Part shown: in pieces, positions 25,357 through 32,850 of the stretch | Layout of the letters: each line of letters opens with the position of its first letter | Position numbering within the stretch: the stretch's first letter is position 1 | Source: Xenophilus sp003671765 | GTDB taxonomy: Bacteria > Pseudomonadota > Gammaproteobacteria > Burkholderiales > Burkholderiaceae_C | Assembly: GCA_051414805.1 (NCBI GenBank) | Contig: CP166702.1 | Span: forward strand, 4,898,001-4,962,000 | Reading direction: 5' to 3' | Length of the DNA: 64,000 nt | Notes under the pieces: model-generated | What the model saw: only the letters and a program-made list of their open reading frames with translations | Told to the model about the DNA's origin: nothing | The model's database searches: none | Made by a program: the position numbers and the translations under genes

Positions 25357-25800
25357 TCACTGCACGCGCGTCCAGGTCTGCGTGCGCCAGAAGGGCCCGA
25401 GGTAGCCGCGCACCTCCAGCTTCCTGCCGCCGTCGATGGGCGTGAAGCTGGCGCGGTATTCCTTGCCGTTCTCGGGGTCGAGGATGCGGCCGCCTTCCCA
25501 GACCTCCTTGCCCTCGGCCTTCGTGCCGCCGCGGATGATCTCGAGGCCGTTGATGGGCTTGCCCTTGCGGTCGCCGTCGCACTCGTCGCAGGTGGCGTCG
25601 GGCTTGGCATCCTTCTTGAGCGTCTTCACGATGCGGCCGGACAGCGCCTGGCGGCCGCTGCCGATGTCGTCGATGCGGATCTCGGCCTTGACCTCGCCGG
25701 TCTTGTCGTCGGCGCTGCGCCACAGCCCCACCGGGCTCATCTGCGCCAGCGCCGGGCCGGCGATTGCTACGAAAACGATAGCTGCTGCCGCAGTTTTCAT
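25357..25800 (-). CDS. Exported DUF2147-family protein
   Basis: A 147-residue secreted protein. The ATG at 25800 (MKTAAAAIVFVAIAGPALA, cut before Q) has GGAG upstream and is preferred over a GTG four codons earlier. The mature part starts MSPVGLWRSADDKTGEVKAEIRI and continues with the family's LSGRIVK, INGLEIIRG, WEGGRILDPENGKEYRASF and LEVRGYLGPFWRTQTWTR. DUF2147 proteins are small periplasmic beta-rich domains of unknown function. Two cysteines (CDECDGD) may form a disulfide. Its place between acyl-CoA dehydrogenase and fadN is odd for an exported protein; family members often accompany beta-oxidation genes in beta-proteobacteria, as far as I know. Confidence 0.8.
   Translation of the reverse strand: MKTAAAAIVFVAIAGPALAQMSPVGLWRSADDKTGEVKAEIRIDDIGSGRQALSGRIVKTLKKDAKPDATCDECDGDRKGKPINGLEIIRGGTKAEGKEVWEGGRILDPENGKEYRASFTPIDGGRKLEVRGYLGPFWRTQTWTRVQ
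25766..25791 (+). repeat. Copy 3 of the GCTM-N9-TAGC motif, inside a signal-peptide coding region
   Basis: GCTA, nine bases, TAGC, then TGCTGCCGC, antisense to the codons for the signal peptide of the DUF2147 protein. Confidence 0.55.
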
Positions 25801-25851
25801 GGGCGTCTCCACTGGTTTTTTTAGAATCGATGAGCGCGGCCGCGAGGGAAA

Positions 25852-27648
25852 TCAGGCCAGCGCCGCGTCGGTGTCCATCAGCACCTTGCTGCCGGCGCGC
25901 GCGGTGCGCATCAGCGTCGCCGTCTCGGGGAAGAGCTTGGCGAAGTAGAAGCGCGCGGTCTGCAGCTTGGCGACGTAGAAGGGGTCGGTGTTGCCGGCCG
26001 CAATCTCGCGCAGCGCCACCTGTGCCATGCGGGCGAAGAGGTAGCCGAACACGAAATGGCCCGCCACGCGCAGGTAGTCGACGGCCGCCGCACCCACCTC
26101 GTCGGGATTCTGGAAGCCCTTGAAGCCGATCTCGGTCGTGAACTTGGTGAGCTGGTCGCCCAGGCCCGCGATCGGGTTGATGAACTCGGCCATCTTCTCG
26201 TTCACGCCCTCTTCTTCCACCAGCCGGCCCACCAGCTTGCCGAACTTCTTGAGGCTGGCGCCGTTGTTGCCCAGCACCTTGCGGCCCAGTAGATCCAGCG
26301 ACTGCACGGTGTTCGTGCCCTCGTAGATCATGTTGATGCGGTTGTCGCGCACGAACTGCTCCATGCCCCATTCCTTGATGAAGCCGTGGCCGCCGAAGAC
26401 CTGCATGCACGCGTTGGTGCTGATGTGCCCGTTGTCGGTGATGAAGGCCTTGACGATCGGCGTGAGCAGCGCGACCAGCTCGCCCGCGTCCTTGCGCACC
26501 TTTTCGTCGGGGTGGTGGTGCTCTTTGTCCAGCAGCAACGTGCAGAAGATCTGCAGCGCGCGGGCACCTTCGGCATACGCCTTGGCCGTGAGCAGCATCT
26601 TGCGCACGTCGGGGTGCACGATGATCGGGTCGGCCTCCTTGTCCTTGGCCTTCACGCCCGAGAGCGAGCGCATCTGCAGGCGGTCCTTGGCATAGGCCAG
26701 CGCGTTCTGGAAAGCGACCTCGGTCAGGCCCAGCGACTGGTTGCCCACGCCCAGGCGGGCGGCGTTCATCATCACGAACATGGCGGCCAGGCCCTTGTTG
26801 GGCTCGCCCACCAGCGTACCGGTGGCGCCCTCGATCACGATCTGTGCGGTGGCGTTGCCGTGGATGCCCATCTTGTGCTCCAGGCCGGCGCAGTAGATCG
26901 GGTTGCGCTCACCCAGCGAGCCATCGGCCTTGACGTGGAACTTGGGCACCACGAACAGGCTGATGCCCTTGCTGCCCTTGGGCGCGTCGGGCAGGCGGGC
27001 GAGCACCAGGTGGATGATGTTGTCGGCCAGGTCGTGCTCGCCGGCCGAGATGAAGATCTTGCTGCCGGTGATGCGGTAAGTGCCGTCGGCCTGCGGTTCG
27101 GCCTTGGTGCGCAGCAGGCCCAGGTCGGTGCCGCAATGCGGCTCGGTCAGGCACATGGTGCCGGTCCATTCGCCGCTGGTGAGCTTGGGCAGGTAGGTCT
27201 TCTTCTGCTCGTCGGTGCCGTGGGCGACCAGCGCCTCGTACGCGCCGTGCGACAGCCCCGGGTACATGGTCCAGGCCTGGTTGGCGCTGTTGAGCATCTC
27301 GTACAGGCACTGGTTGACCACGAAGGGCAGGCCCTGGCCGCCGTACTGAGGGTCGCACGACAGCGCCGGCCAGCCGCCTTCGACGAACTGCGCGTAGGCC
27401 TGCTTGAAGCCCTTGGGCGCCGTGACTTCGTGCGTTTCCTTGTTCAGCGTGCAGCCCTCGGTGTCGCCGCTGATGTTGAGCGGGAAGGTCACCTCGGCCG
27501 CGAACTTGCCGGCCTCCTCGAGCACCGCGTTGATCGTGTCGGCGTCGGTCTCGGCGTGCGCGGGCAGGGCCTTGAGCTCGTCGGCGACCTGGAAGACTTC
27601 GTGCAGCACGAATTGCATATCGCGCAGCGGCGGGGTGTAGGTGGGCAT
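25852..27648 (-). CDS. Acyl-CoA dehydrogenase (FadE/DmdC-like, C-terminal extended)
   Basis: An FAD enzyme that introduces the 2,3-double bond into acyl-CoA; 598 residues. It starts MPTYTPPLRDMQFVLHEVF at 27648, preceded by GGAGAG. CLTEPHCGTDLG near 160 binds flavin. MIYEGTNTVQSLDLLGRKVL near 425 carries the glutamate base. The C-terminal 130 residues are the extra domain of large ACADs related to DmdC and B. subtilis FadE. The frame stays open upstream into the regulator, but the start codon context is clear. It is the first enzyme gene after tetR, making an E-(exported protein)-N-A order. Confidence 0.9.
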   Translation of the reverse strand: MPTYTPPLRDMQFVLHEVFQVADELKALPAHAETDADTINAVLEEAGKFAAEVTFPLNISGDTEGCTLNKETHEVTAPKGFKQAYAQFVEGGWPALSCDPQYGGQGLPFVVNQCLYEMLNSANQAWTMYPGLSHGAYEALVAHGTDEQKKTYLPKLTSGEWTGTMCLTEPHCGTDLGLLRTKAEPQADGTYRITGSKIFISAGEHDLADNIIHLVLARLPDAPKGSKGISLFVVPKFHVKADGSLGERNPIYCAGLEHKMGIHGNATAQIVIEGATGTLVGEPNKGLAAMFVMMNAARLGVGNQSLGLTEVAFQNALAYAKDRLQMRSLSGVKAKDKEADPIIVHPDVRKMLLTAKAYAEGARALQIFCTLLLDKEHHHPDEKVRKDAGELVALLTPIVKAFITDNGHISTNACMQVFGGHGFIKEWGMEQFVRDNRINMIYEGTNTVQSLDLLGRKVLGNNGASLKKFGKLVGRLVEEEGVNEKMAEFINPIAGLGDQLTKFTTEIGFKGFQNPDEVGAAAVDYLRVAGHFVFGYLFARMAQVALREIAAGNTDPFYVAKLQTARFYFAKLFPETATLMRTARAGSKVLMDTDAALA

Positions 27649-27658
27649 CCGGGACTCT

Positions 27659-27704
27659 CCTGGTCGAAAACGAAAAAATGAAAGGAAGAAAGAAAAAAAG
27701 GGGG
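27659..27704 (-). other. Pyrimidine-rich leader of the acyl-CoA dehydrogenase gene
   Basis: The gap between tetR and the dehydrogenase gene holds about 45 bases that are almost all purine on the plus strand, so C/T on the coding strand, with runs of 7 T and 6 T. It may bind ribosomal protein S1, act as an unstructured ribosome standby site, or be prone to length change. No stem precedes it, so it is not a classic terminator. Confidence 0.5.
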
Positions 27705-27716
27705 CGATGACGGTGC

Positions 27717-28403
27717 TCAGCGCACTGTCTTGAGCCGGCGCGCGGCCTTCGGCGCGACCGCGGCCGGCGGCGCATCGGCGGTGGCGATGCGCGCGAGGAT
27801 GTTGTCGAAGCCGGTGTTCGCGCGGTCGATGGAGCCGGGCACGCGCAGGAAGCGCGCCTCGTAGTGCAGCGCCAGGATCAGGCCGTGCACCTCGAAGGCG
27901 ATCTGGCGCGCATCGGCATCGGCCTGGAGGTGGCCTTCGGACTGCGATTGCTGGATGGCGCGCAGCACCGCCGCCTGCCAGATGCTGACCGACTCGACCA
28001 GCGCGTCGCGCACCGGGCCGGGCCGGTCGTCGAACTCCGAAGCGCCGCTGATGTAGATGCAGCCCGAATCGATCTCGGTCGAGGTGCGCTTCATCCAGTT
28101 GGCGAACATCGCGCGCAGGCGCGGCAGGCCGCGCGGCGACTTGAGTGCAGGGAAGAAGACCTCTTGTTCGAAGCGCGCGTGGTACTCGCGCACCACCGAG
28201 ATCTGCAGTTCCTCGCGCGAACCGAAGTGGGCGAACACGCCCGACTTGCTCATCTTGGTGATCTCGGCCACGGCGCCGATCGACAGGCCCTCGAGCCCGA
28301 TCTGCGCGGCCAGCGCCAGCGCCGCATCGACGATGACGGCCTTGGTCTGCTGGCCCTTGGGGGCTGGGCGTCCGGCCTTGGCGGAAGCGAGGGATGCGGT
28401 CAT
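27717..28403 (-). CDS. TetR-family regulator of the beta-oxidation run
   Basis: A 228-residue repressor-type protein from the ATG at 28403. The N-terminal helix-turn-helix spans KAVIVDAALALAAQIGLEGLSIGAVAEITKMSKSGVFAHFGSREEL in several blocks (about 22-70). The C-terminal ligand domain includes RLRAMFANWMKRT and a conserved CIYISGASEFDDRPGPVR. I infer an acyl-CoA or fatty-acid ligand from the genes downstream. A palindrome 20 bases upstream of the start is a likely self-operator. The gene is 68 bases from the acyl-CoA dehydrogenase start and 107 bases after the SDR stop on the same strand. Confidence 0.87.
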   Translation of the reverse strand: MTASLASAKAGRPAPKGQQTKAVIVDAALALAAQIGLEGLSIGAVAEITKMSKSGVFAHFGSREELQISVVREYHARFEQEVFFPALKSPRGLPRLRAMFANWMKRTSTEIDSGCIYISGASEFDDRPGPVRDALVESVSIWQAAVLRAIQQSQSEGHLQADADARQIAFEVHGLILALHYEARFLRVPGSIDRANTGFDNILARIATADAPPAAVAPKAARRLKTVR

Positions 28404-28421
28404 CGGGGGCGAAGTCCAAAT

Positions 28422-28443
28422 AAAACGAACGGTCGTTCTATTT
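28422..28443 (-). promoter_or_regulatory. Palindromic operator upstream of tetR
   Basis: Left AAA-N2-GAAC, centre GGTC, right GTTC-N2-TTT. This is a symmetric 22-base site with A/T-rich ends, 20 bases before the tetR ATG, where RNA polymerase would bind. Spacing and position are typical of TetR self-control. I did not see a second copy before the acyl-CoA dehydrogenase gene. Confidence 0.7.
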
Positions 28444-28510
28444 TGCAGGACTTTCGCCCGACCGCACAAGCCCCCTGCGCGCCACGGGGTATGGCGCGCG
28501 TCCGCAGCGA

Positions 28511-29269
28511 TCAGAACTCCTGCGTGACCGGCCGCAGCACCACCTCGTTGATGTCGACCTGGGCCGGCTGCTCGACGGCGTACACCACGGCGCGGGCCAC
28601 CGAGTCGGCCGGGATCTGGTTGGCGTCGTAGAAGGCCTTCACGCCCGCAGCGCTCTCGGCGTCGGTGCTGCCGAACTTGAGCTCGGATTCGACCGCGCCG
28701 GGCGACACCACCGTCACACGCACGCCGCTGCCGCCGACCTCGACGCGCAGCCCTTCGGAGATGGCCCGCACCGAATGCTTGGTGGCGCTGTACACCGTGC
28801 CGATGGGCGTGAACACCTTGTGCCCGGCGATCGAGGCGATGTTGACGATGTGGCCGCTGCCCTGCGCCTGCATGCGCGGCAGCACAGCGGCGATGCCGTA
28901 GAGCACGCCCTTGATGTTGACGTCGATGGTGCGGTCCCATTCGTCGACCTTGAGCTTGTCCAGGCGCGAGAGCGGCATCACGCCGGCGTTGTTGACCAGC
29001 ACGTCGACGCGGCCGAAGGCCTCGACCGTCTTCGCCACCAGACGCTCGAGGTCGGCGCGCTTCGCGACGTCGGTGGCCACCGCGATGGCCTCGCCGCCCG
29101 CCTCGCGGATATCGGCGACGACCGCGTCGAGCCGGTCGGTGCGTCGGGCCGCGAGCACCACCTTGGCGCCCCGCGCCGCCAGGTGGCGGGCAGTCGATTC
29201 GCCGAGCCCGCTGCTGGCGCCGGTGACGATGGCGACCTTGCCGGCGATGTTGTCTTGGAGAGAAGTCAT
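28511..29269 (-). CDS. SDR oxidoreductase (classical)
   Basis: A 252-residue NAD(P)-dependent short-chain dehydrogenase starting MTSLQDNIAGKVAIVTGASS. TGASSGLGESTARHLA is the cofactor loop. NNAGVMPLSRL, NIASIAGHKVF (catalytic Ser) and YSATKHSVRAISEGLR (YxxxK) are all intact, unlike in the SDR at 18.8 kb. The pattern VFTPIGTVYSATKHSVRA with GAVESEL is common to SDR proteins of unknown substrate controlled by a divergent LysR gene. The longer open frame to 29437 is rejected, as it crosses the intergenic region and the LysR start. The gene is divergent from LysR with 112 bases between. Confidence 0.87.
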   Translation of the reverse strand: MTSLQDNIAGKVAIVTGASSGLGESTARHLAARGAKVVLAARRTDRLDAVVADIREAGGEAIAVATDVAKRADLERLVAKTVEAFGRVDVLVNNAGVMPLSRLDKLKVDEWDRTIDVNIKGVLYGIAAVLPRMQAQGSGHIVNIASIAGHKVFTPIGTVYSATKHSVRAISEGLRVEVGGSGVRVTVVSPGAVESELKFGSTDAESAAGVKAFYDANQIPADSVARAVVYAVEQPAQVDINEVVLRPVTQEF

Positions 29270-29356
29270 GGCATTTCCTTTCAGTGGTTGTGGAGGGAGT
29301 GACTGCAGTGTGGAAAATCCAGCCGTTCCCGACAATGAAACTCTTGCGACTTCAGA

Positions 29357-29373
29357 ATTCCACTTCACGGAAT
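29357..29373. promoter_or_regulatory. LysR-type binding palindrome
   Basis: ATTCC-N7-GGAAT, containing a T-N11-A core (29359 and 29371), in the divergent SDR/lysR gap. It ends 8 bases before the lysR start codon, so binding here could block lysR translation-start DNA and activate the SDR promoter. Confidence 0.55.
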
Positions 29374-29381
29374 AGCCTGCC

Positions 29382-30269
29382 ATGACCCAGCGCCTCGATG
29401 CCCTGCGCGTGTTCTGCATTGCCGCCGACGCGGTCAACTTCCGCGAGGCCGCCCTGCGCCTTTCGGTATCGCCGCAGGTGGTGACGCGTGCCGTGCGCGA
29501 ACTGGAGGACGAACTGGGCGAGCCGCTGTTCCATCGCAGTACGCGCGGCGTTCAGTTGACGGAATACGGCCGCGCGCTGGCCGAACGCGCGCGTGCGGCC
29601 GTGCAAGGCGTGGATGCGCTCTTCCAACGTGCCGACCGCCGCGCGGCCTCGCAGCACGCGGGCACCGTGCGCGTCACCGCGCCGGGCATCTTCGGCCGGC
29701 GGCTGATCCCCGAGGCCCTGGCGCCGCTGCTCGCGCAACACCCTGGGCTGGTGCTCGACCTGCGGGTTTCGGAGACGCATGCCGACGTGGTCGACGAGCA
29801 GATCGACATCGGCGTCCGGGTGGGCGCCTTGCGCGACGCCCGCTTCGTGGCACGCCCCGTGGGCCGGATGGCGCTGCATGTGGTTGCAGCGCCGTCGCTG
29901 GTGGCCCGCACCGGCCTGCCGCGCAGCGTGGAGGCGCTGGCCGAGCTCCCGCTCACGGCGCTGATCGACCGCAAGTCGAACCGCCCCTGGCCGCTGCTGT
30001 TCAGCCAGGGGCGGCAGATCGTCCCGGCGCGCCCGGCTTTCGTGACCGACGATTTCGACGCCGAGTGCGCCGCCGTGTGCGCGGGCGTGGGCTTCGGCCA
30101 GCTCATCGGCGCGCTGGCCGAGCCGCTCATCGCCAGCGGCGCGCTCGTGCCGGCACTGGAGAGCGCGGCGCCGCCGCCCTGGCCGATCCACGTCTACCGC
30201 GCCCAGCGCGCGCCGGTGCCGGCGCGCGTGCGACTGGTGTACGACGCGCTGGTGCAGCTGCTGCGCTGA
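29382..30269 (+). CDS. LysR-family regulator
   Basis: A 295-residue regulator. The winged helix-turn-helix at 1-60 reads RLDALRVFCIAADAVNFREAA, then SPQVVTRAVRELEDELGEPLFHRSTRGVQLTEYG. The effector domain includes VRVTAPGIFGRRLIPEALAPLL and DIGVRVGALRDARFVARPVG, the CrgA/DmlR-type subgroup. It is divergent from the SDR gene and most likely controls it. A T-N11-A palindrome lies just before its start. It converges with the FAH gene 25 bases downstream. Confidence 0.88.
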   Translation: MTQRLDALRVFCIAADAVNFREAALRLSVSPQVVTRAVRELEDELGEPLFHRSTRGVQLTEYGRALAERARAAVQGVDALFQRADRRAASQHAGTVRVTAPGIFGRRLIPEALAPLLAQHPGLVLDLRVSETHADVVDEQIDIGVRVGALRDARFVARPVGRMALHVVAAPSLVARTGLPRSVEALAELPLTALIDRKSNRPWPLLFSQGRQIVPARPAFVTDDFDAECAAVCAGVGFGQLIGALAEPLIASGALVPALESAAPPPWPIHVYRAQRAPVPARVRLVYDALVQLLR

Positions 30270-30294
30270 GGCCGCAGCGGCACCCTGCAACCGG

Positions 30295-31143
30295 TCAGAG
30301 CTTGAACGCGACCACGTCCTGGTGCTGCTCGCCCAGGCCGTCGATGCCCAGGGTCATCACGTCGCCCTTCTTCAGGTACAGCGGCGGCTTCATGCCCAGC
30401 CCGACGCCCGGCGGCGTGCCGGTGGTGATCACGTCGCCCGGCTCCAGTGTCATGAACTGGCTCACGTAGCTCACCAGCTTGGCCACGCCGAAGATCATGG
30501 TCTTCGTGTTGCCGGTCTGCACGCGCTTGCCGTTGAGGTCGAGCCACATGCCCAGCTTCTGCGGGTTGGGCACCTCGTCGCGCGTGACCAGCCAGGGGCC
30601 GATCGGGCCGAAGGTGTCGCAGCCCTTGCCCTTGTCCCACTGCGGGCCGCGCTCGAGCTGGAACTCGCGCTCGCTCACGTCATTGACCACCGCGTAGCCG
30701 GCCACGAAGTTCAGCGCGTCCTTCTGCGAGACGTAACGGGCGCGGGTGCCGATCACCACGCCCAGTTCGACCTCCCAGTCGGTCTTGGTCGATCCCTTGG
30801 GCAGCATCACGGGGTCGTTCGCGCCCTGGATGCAGGTGGTCGCCTTCATGAAGACGATGGGCTCCTTCGGGATGGGCGCACCGGACTCGGCGGCGTGGTC
30901 GGCGAAGTTCAGGCCGATGGCGATGAACTTGCCCACGCCCGCGACCGGGCAACCGAAGCGCGGCTTGCCGCGCACCAGCGGCAGCTTGTCGGTCTTGAGC
31001 TTGCGCAGCTTCGCCAGCGCCGCGTCGCCGAGCTGCGCGCCACCGATGTCGGCCACCACGCCGCTGAGATCGCGCAGCTTGCCTTCGGCGTCGATGAGGC
31101 CGGGCTTCTCCTTGCCGGGGTTGCCGTAGCGGACGAGTTTCAT
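30295..31143 (-). CDS. FAH-family 2,4-diketo sugar-acid hydrolase (inferred)
   Basis: A fumarylacetoacetate-hydrolase family enzyme of 282 residues that should cleave a C-C bond in a 2,4-diketo acid. It starts MKLVRYGNPGKEKPGLIDAEG. The metal centre is built from DWEVELGVVIG (two Glu) and VVNDVSERE (Asp). IGLNFADHAAESG carries the catalytic His. PGDVITTGTPPGVGLGMKPP is the usual loop. The subgroup resembles the 2,4-diketo-3-deoxy-L-fuconate/rhamnonate hydrolases, which release pyruvate and a hydroxyacid. The SDR gene 73 bases upstream would provide the 2,4-diketo substrate. Confidence 0.85.
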   Translation of the reverse strand: MKLVRYGNPGKEKPGLIDAEGKLRDLSGVVADIGGAQLGDAALAKLRKLKTDKLPLVRGKPRFGCPVAGVGKFIAIGLNFADHAAESGAPIPKEPIVFMKATTCIQGANDPVMLPKGSTKTDWEVELGVVIGTRARYVSQKDALNFVAGYAVVNDVSEREFQLERGPQWDKGKGCDTFGPIGPWLVTRDEVPNPQKLGMWLDLNGKRVQTGNTKTMIFGVAKLVSYVSQFMTLEPGDVITTGTPPGVGLGMKPPLYLKKGDVMTLGIDGLGEQHQDVVAFKL

Positions 31144-31216
31144 GGGTCTTGGGTTCCTGTGAGAGTGAATGGGACGGTGCCGAGTGTCGCCTCGCGCCAA
31201 GGCATCTCGGCTGACT

Positions 31217-31951
31217 TCAGATGGTGATGCCGCCGTCGACGGTGAAGGCCTGGCCGGTGGCGAAGATCGACTCGTCGCTGGCGAGAAACACCACCACCGG
31301 GGCGATCTCTTCGGCCTGCGCGAGGCGGCCCATCGGTTGGCGCGCGATGAAGGCCTTGCGCGCGGCCTCCGGGTCGGCGTTCGCATTGATGCGTTCGCCC
31401 AGGGAAGGCGTGTCCACCGTGCCGGGGCACACGGCATTGCAGCGGATGCCCTGCGCCACGTAGTCGGCGGCCACGCTCTTGGTCAGGCCCAGCACCGCCG
31501 CCTTGGTGGTGCCGTAGACGAAGCGGTTGGGCAACCCCTTCATGCTGGAGCACACGCTCGCCATGTTGATGATGCTGCCGCGCCCGGCCGCAAGCATCAG
31601 GGGCAGCGCGGCCTGGATGGTCCACATCTGCGCGCGCACGTTCAGGCGGAAGGCGAAGTCCAGGTCGGCATCGCTGGCCTGCTGCACCGTGCCGTTGTGC
31701 ACGACGCCGGCGCAGTTGAAGAGCACGTCGAGCTTGGGCAGGCCGCCGACGAGCGCGTCGATGGCGGCCTTGTCGAGCACGTCCAGGCGCGCGGTGCGCA
31801 CGTTGGCGACGCCGGCGTAGCGCGCGAGCAGCGCCTCGTTGACGTCGGTGGCCCAGACCTCGGCCCCTTCGGCCGCCATGGCCAGCACGCTCGCATGGCC
31901 GATGCCCTGGCCCGCCGCCGTGACCAGCGCGGTCTTGCCCTTGAGTCGCAT
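31217..31951 (-). CDS. SDR dehydrogenase, 2-keto-3-deoxy-L-fuconate dehydrogenase-like
   Basis: A 244-residue SDR starting MRLKGKTALVTAAGQGIGHAS. The catalytic Ser is in INMASVCSSMKG, and YGTTKAAVLGLTKSVAADY gives YxxxK. IRCNAVCPGTVDTPSLGERI and the C-terminal TGQAFTVDGGITI fit the branch of L-fuconate-pathway dehydrogenases and mammalian BDH2. With the FAH enzyme it forms a two-step oxidation and cleavage of a 2-keto-3-deoxy sugar acid. It diverges from gntR across a control region with a strong palindrome, and no other start fits as well. Confidence 0.85.
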   Translation of the reverse strand: MRLKGKTALVTAAGQGIGHASVLAMAAEGAEVWATDVNEALLARYAGVANVRTARLDVLDKAAIDALVGGLPKLDVLFNCAGVVHNGTVQQASDADLDFAFRLNVRAQMWTIQAALPLMLAAGRGSIINMASVCSSMKGLPNRFVYGTTKAAVLGLTKSVAADYVAQGIRCNAVCPGTVDTPSLGERINANADPEAARKAFIARQPMGRLAQAEEIAPVVVFLASDESIFATGQAFTVDGGITI

Positions 31952-32045
31952 GGGGTGTGTCTCCGTCGAAGTCGCTGAAGTGAGGAAGAGGCCGCGCTTG
32001 GGGTTAGGCCCGATGGGGCGGCGCGGCAACGCATCGTATTCTGAA

Positions 32046-32076
32046 TTGGCCTGACCACTTGTCCAATTCTGGACAA
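32046..32076. promoter_or_regulatory. GntR operators in the divergent control region
   Basis: A perfect palindrome TTGTCCA-ATTC-TGGACAA (32059-32076) and beside it a half-matching TTGG-CCTGA-CCA (32046-32057). Both fit FadR-type GntR operators. They lie 32 bases before the gntR GTG and overlap a plausible minus-strand promoter (TTGGAC, 17 bases, CAGAAT) for the SDR gene, so both directions could be repressed from one complex. Confidence 0.8.
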
Positions 32077-32107
32077 CCCGCAATCCCCTTCCGCAATCCT
32101 GCCTGCC

Positions 32108-32815
32108 GTGCCCCTGCAGACCGTCGAACCCCAGCGCCTGTACCGCCAGATCGCGGACCAGCTGCGGGCCCTCATCGCGAAGGGCGAGTTTGCCGTGGGC
32201 GACCGCCTGCCCGCGGAGCGCGACCTGTCGAAGCAGTTGGGCGTGAGTCGGCCCTCGGTGCGCGAGGCGCTGATCGCGCTCGAGGTCGAAGGCTGGGTCG
32301 AGGTGCGCACGGGTTCGGGCGTGTACGTGCTGGACCGCAGCCACCGCGCCAGCGCCCCCGTGGCCGAAACCGAATGGGGCCCGCTGGAACTCATTCGCGC
32401 GCGACGCGTGGTGGAAGGCGAGACCGCCGCCATCGCCGCGCTGCAGCGCAAGCGCACGCATCTGGACGCCATCGACCGCGCCATTGCCAGCATGCGCGAG
32501 CTGGCCGACCGCAACACCATGCCGCTGGAGGGCGACCGCGCCTTCCACGTCGCCATCGTCGAGGCCTGCGACAACGTCGTGCTGGCCGAGACGGTGCAGG
32601 GCTTCTGGGACTCGCGCAAGGGCCCGATCTTCACGCGCCTGGGCGGCTACTTCGAGACCGTGAAGTCCTGGCGCTCGGCCATCGCCGAGCACGAGGCGAT
32701 CCGCGACGCCATCGCGGCACGCGACGCCGCGGCCGCCCGCGCCGCGATGCACGAGCACATGGACAAGTCGCACCAACGATTCAGCGCGAGCTGGCGCCGC
32801 GCGAAGGCTTCCTGA
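32108..32815 (+). CDS. GntR/FadR-family regulator of the sugar-acid locus
   Basis: A 235-residue regulator starting with GTG at 32108 (protein MPLQTVEPQRLYRQIADQLR). The winged helix is at about 8-70: GDRLPAERDLSKQLGVSRPS, VREALIALEVEGWVEVRTGSGVYV. The C-terminal FCD domain has WGPLELIRARRVVEGETAAIA, RAFHVAIVEACDN and the metal-ligand histidines near HEAIRDAI and MHEHMDKSHQRF. The ligand is probably a sugar acid taken up by the adjacent TRAP system. No ribosome site is evident before the GTG. The palindrome at 32059-32076 is its likely operator. dctP follows after 35 bases. Confidence 0.88.
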   Translation: MPLQTVEPQRLYRQIADQLRALIAKGEFAVGDRLPAERDLSKQLGVSRPSVREALIALEVEGWVEVRTGSGVYVLDRSHRASAPVAETEWGPLELIRARRVVEGETAAIAALQRKRTHLDAIDRAIASMRELADRNTMPLEGDRAFHVAIVEACDNVVLAETVQGFWDSRKGPIFTRLGGYFETVKSWRSAIAEHEAIRDAIAARDAAAARAAMHEHMDKSHQRFSASWRRAKAS

Positions 32816-32850
32816 GCGCCAGCACCCACCACCACGAGGAGACGACGGAC

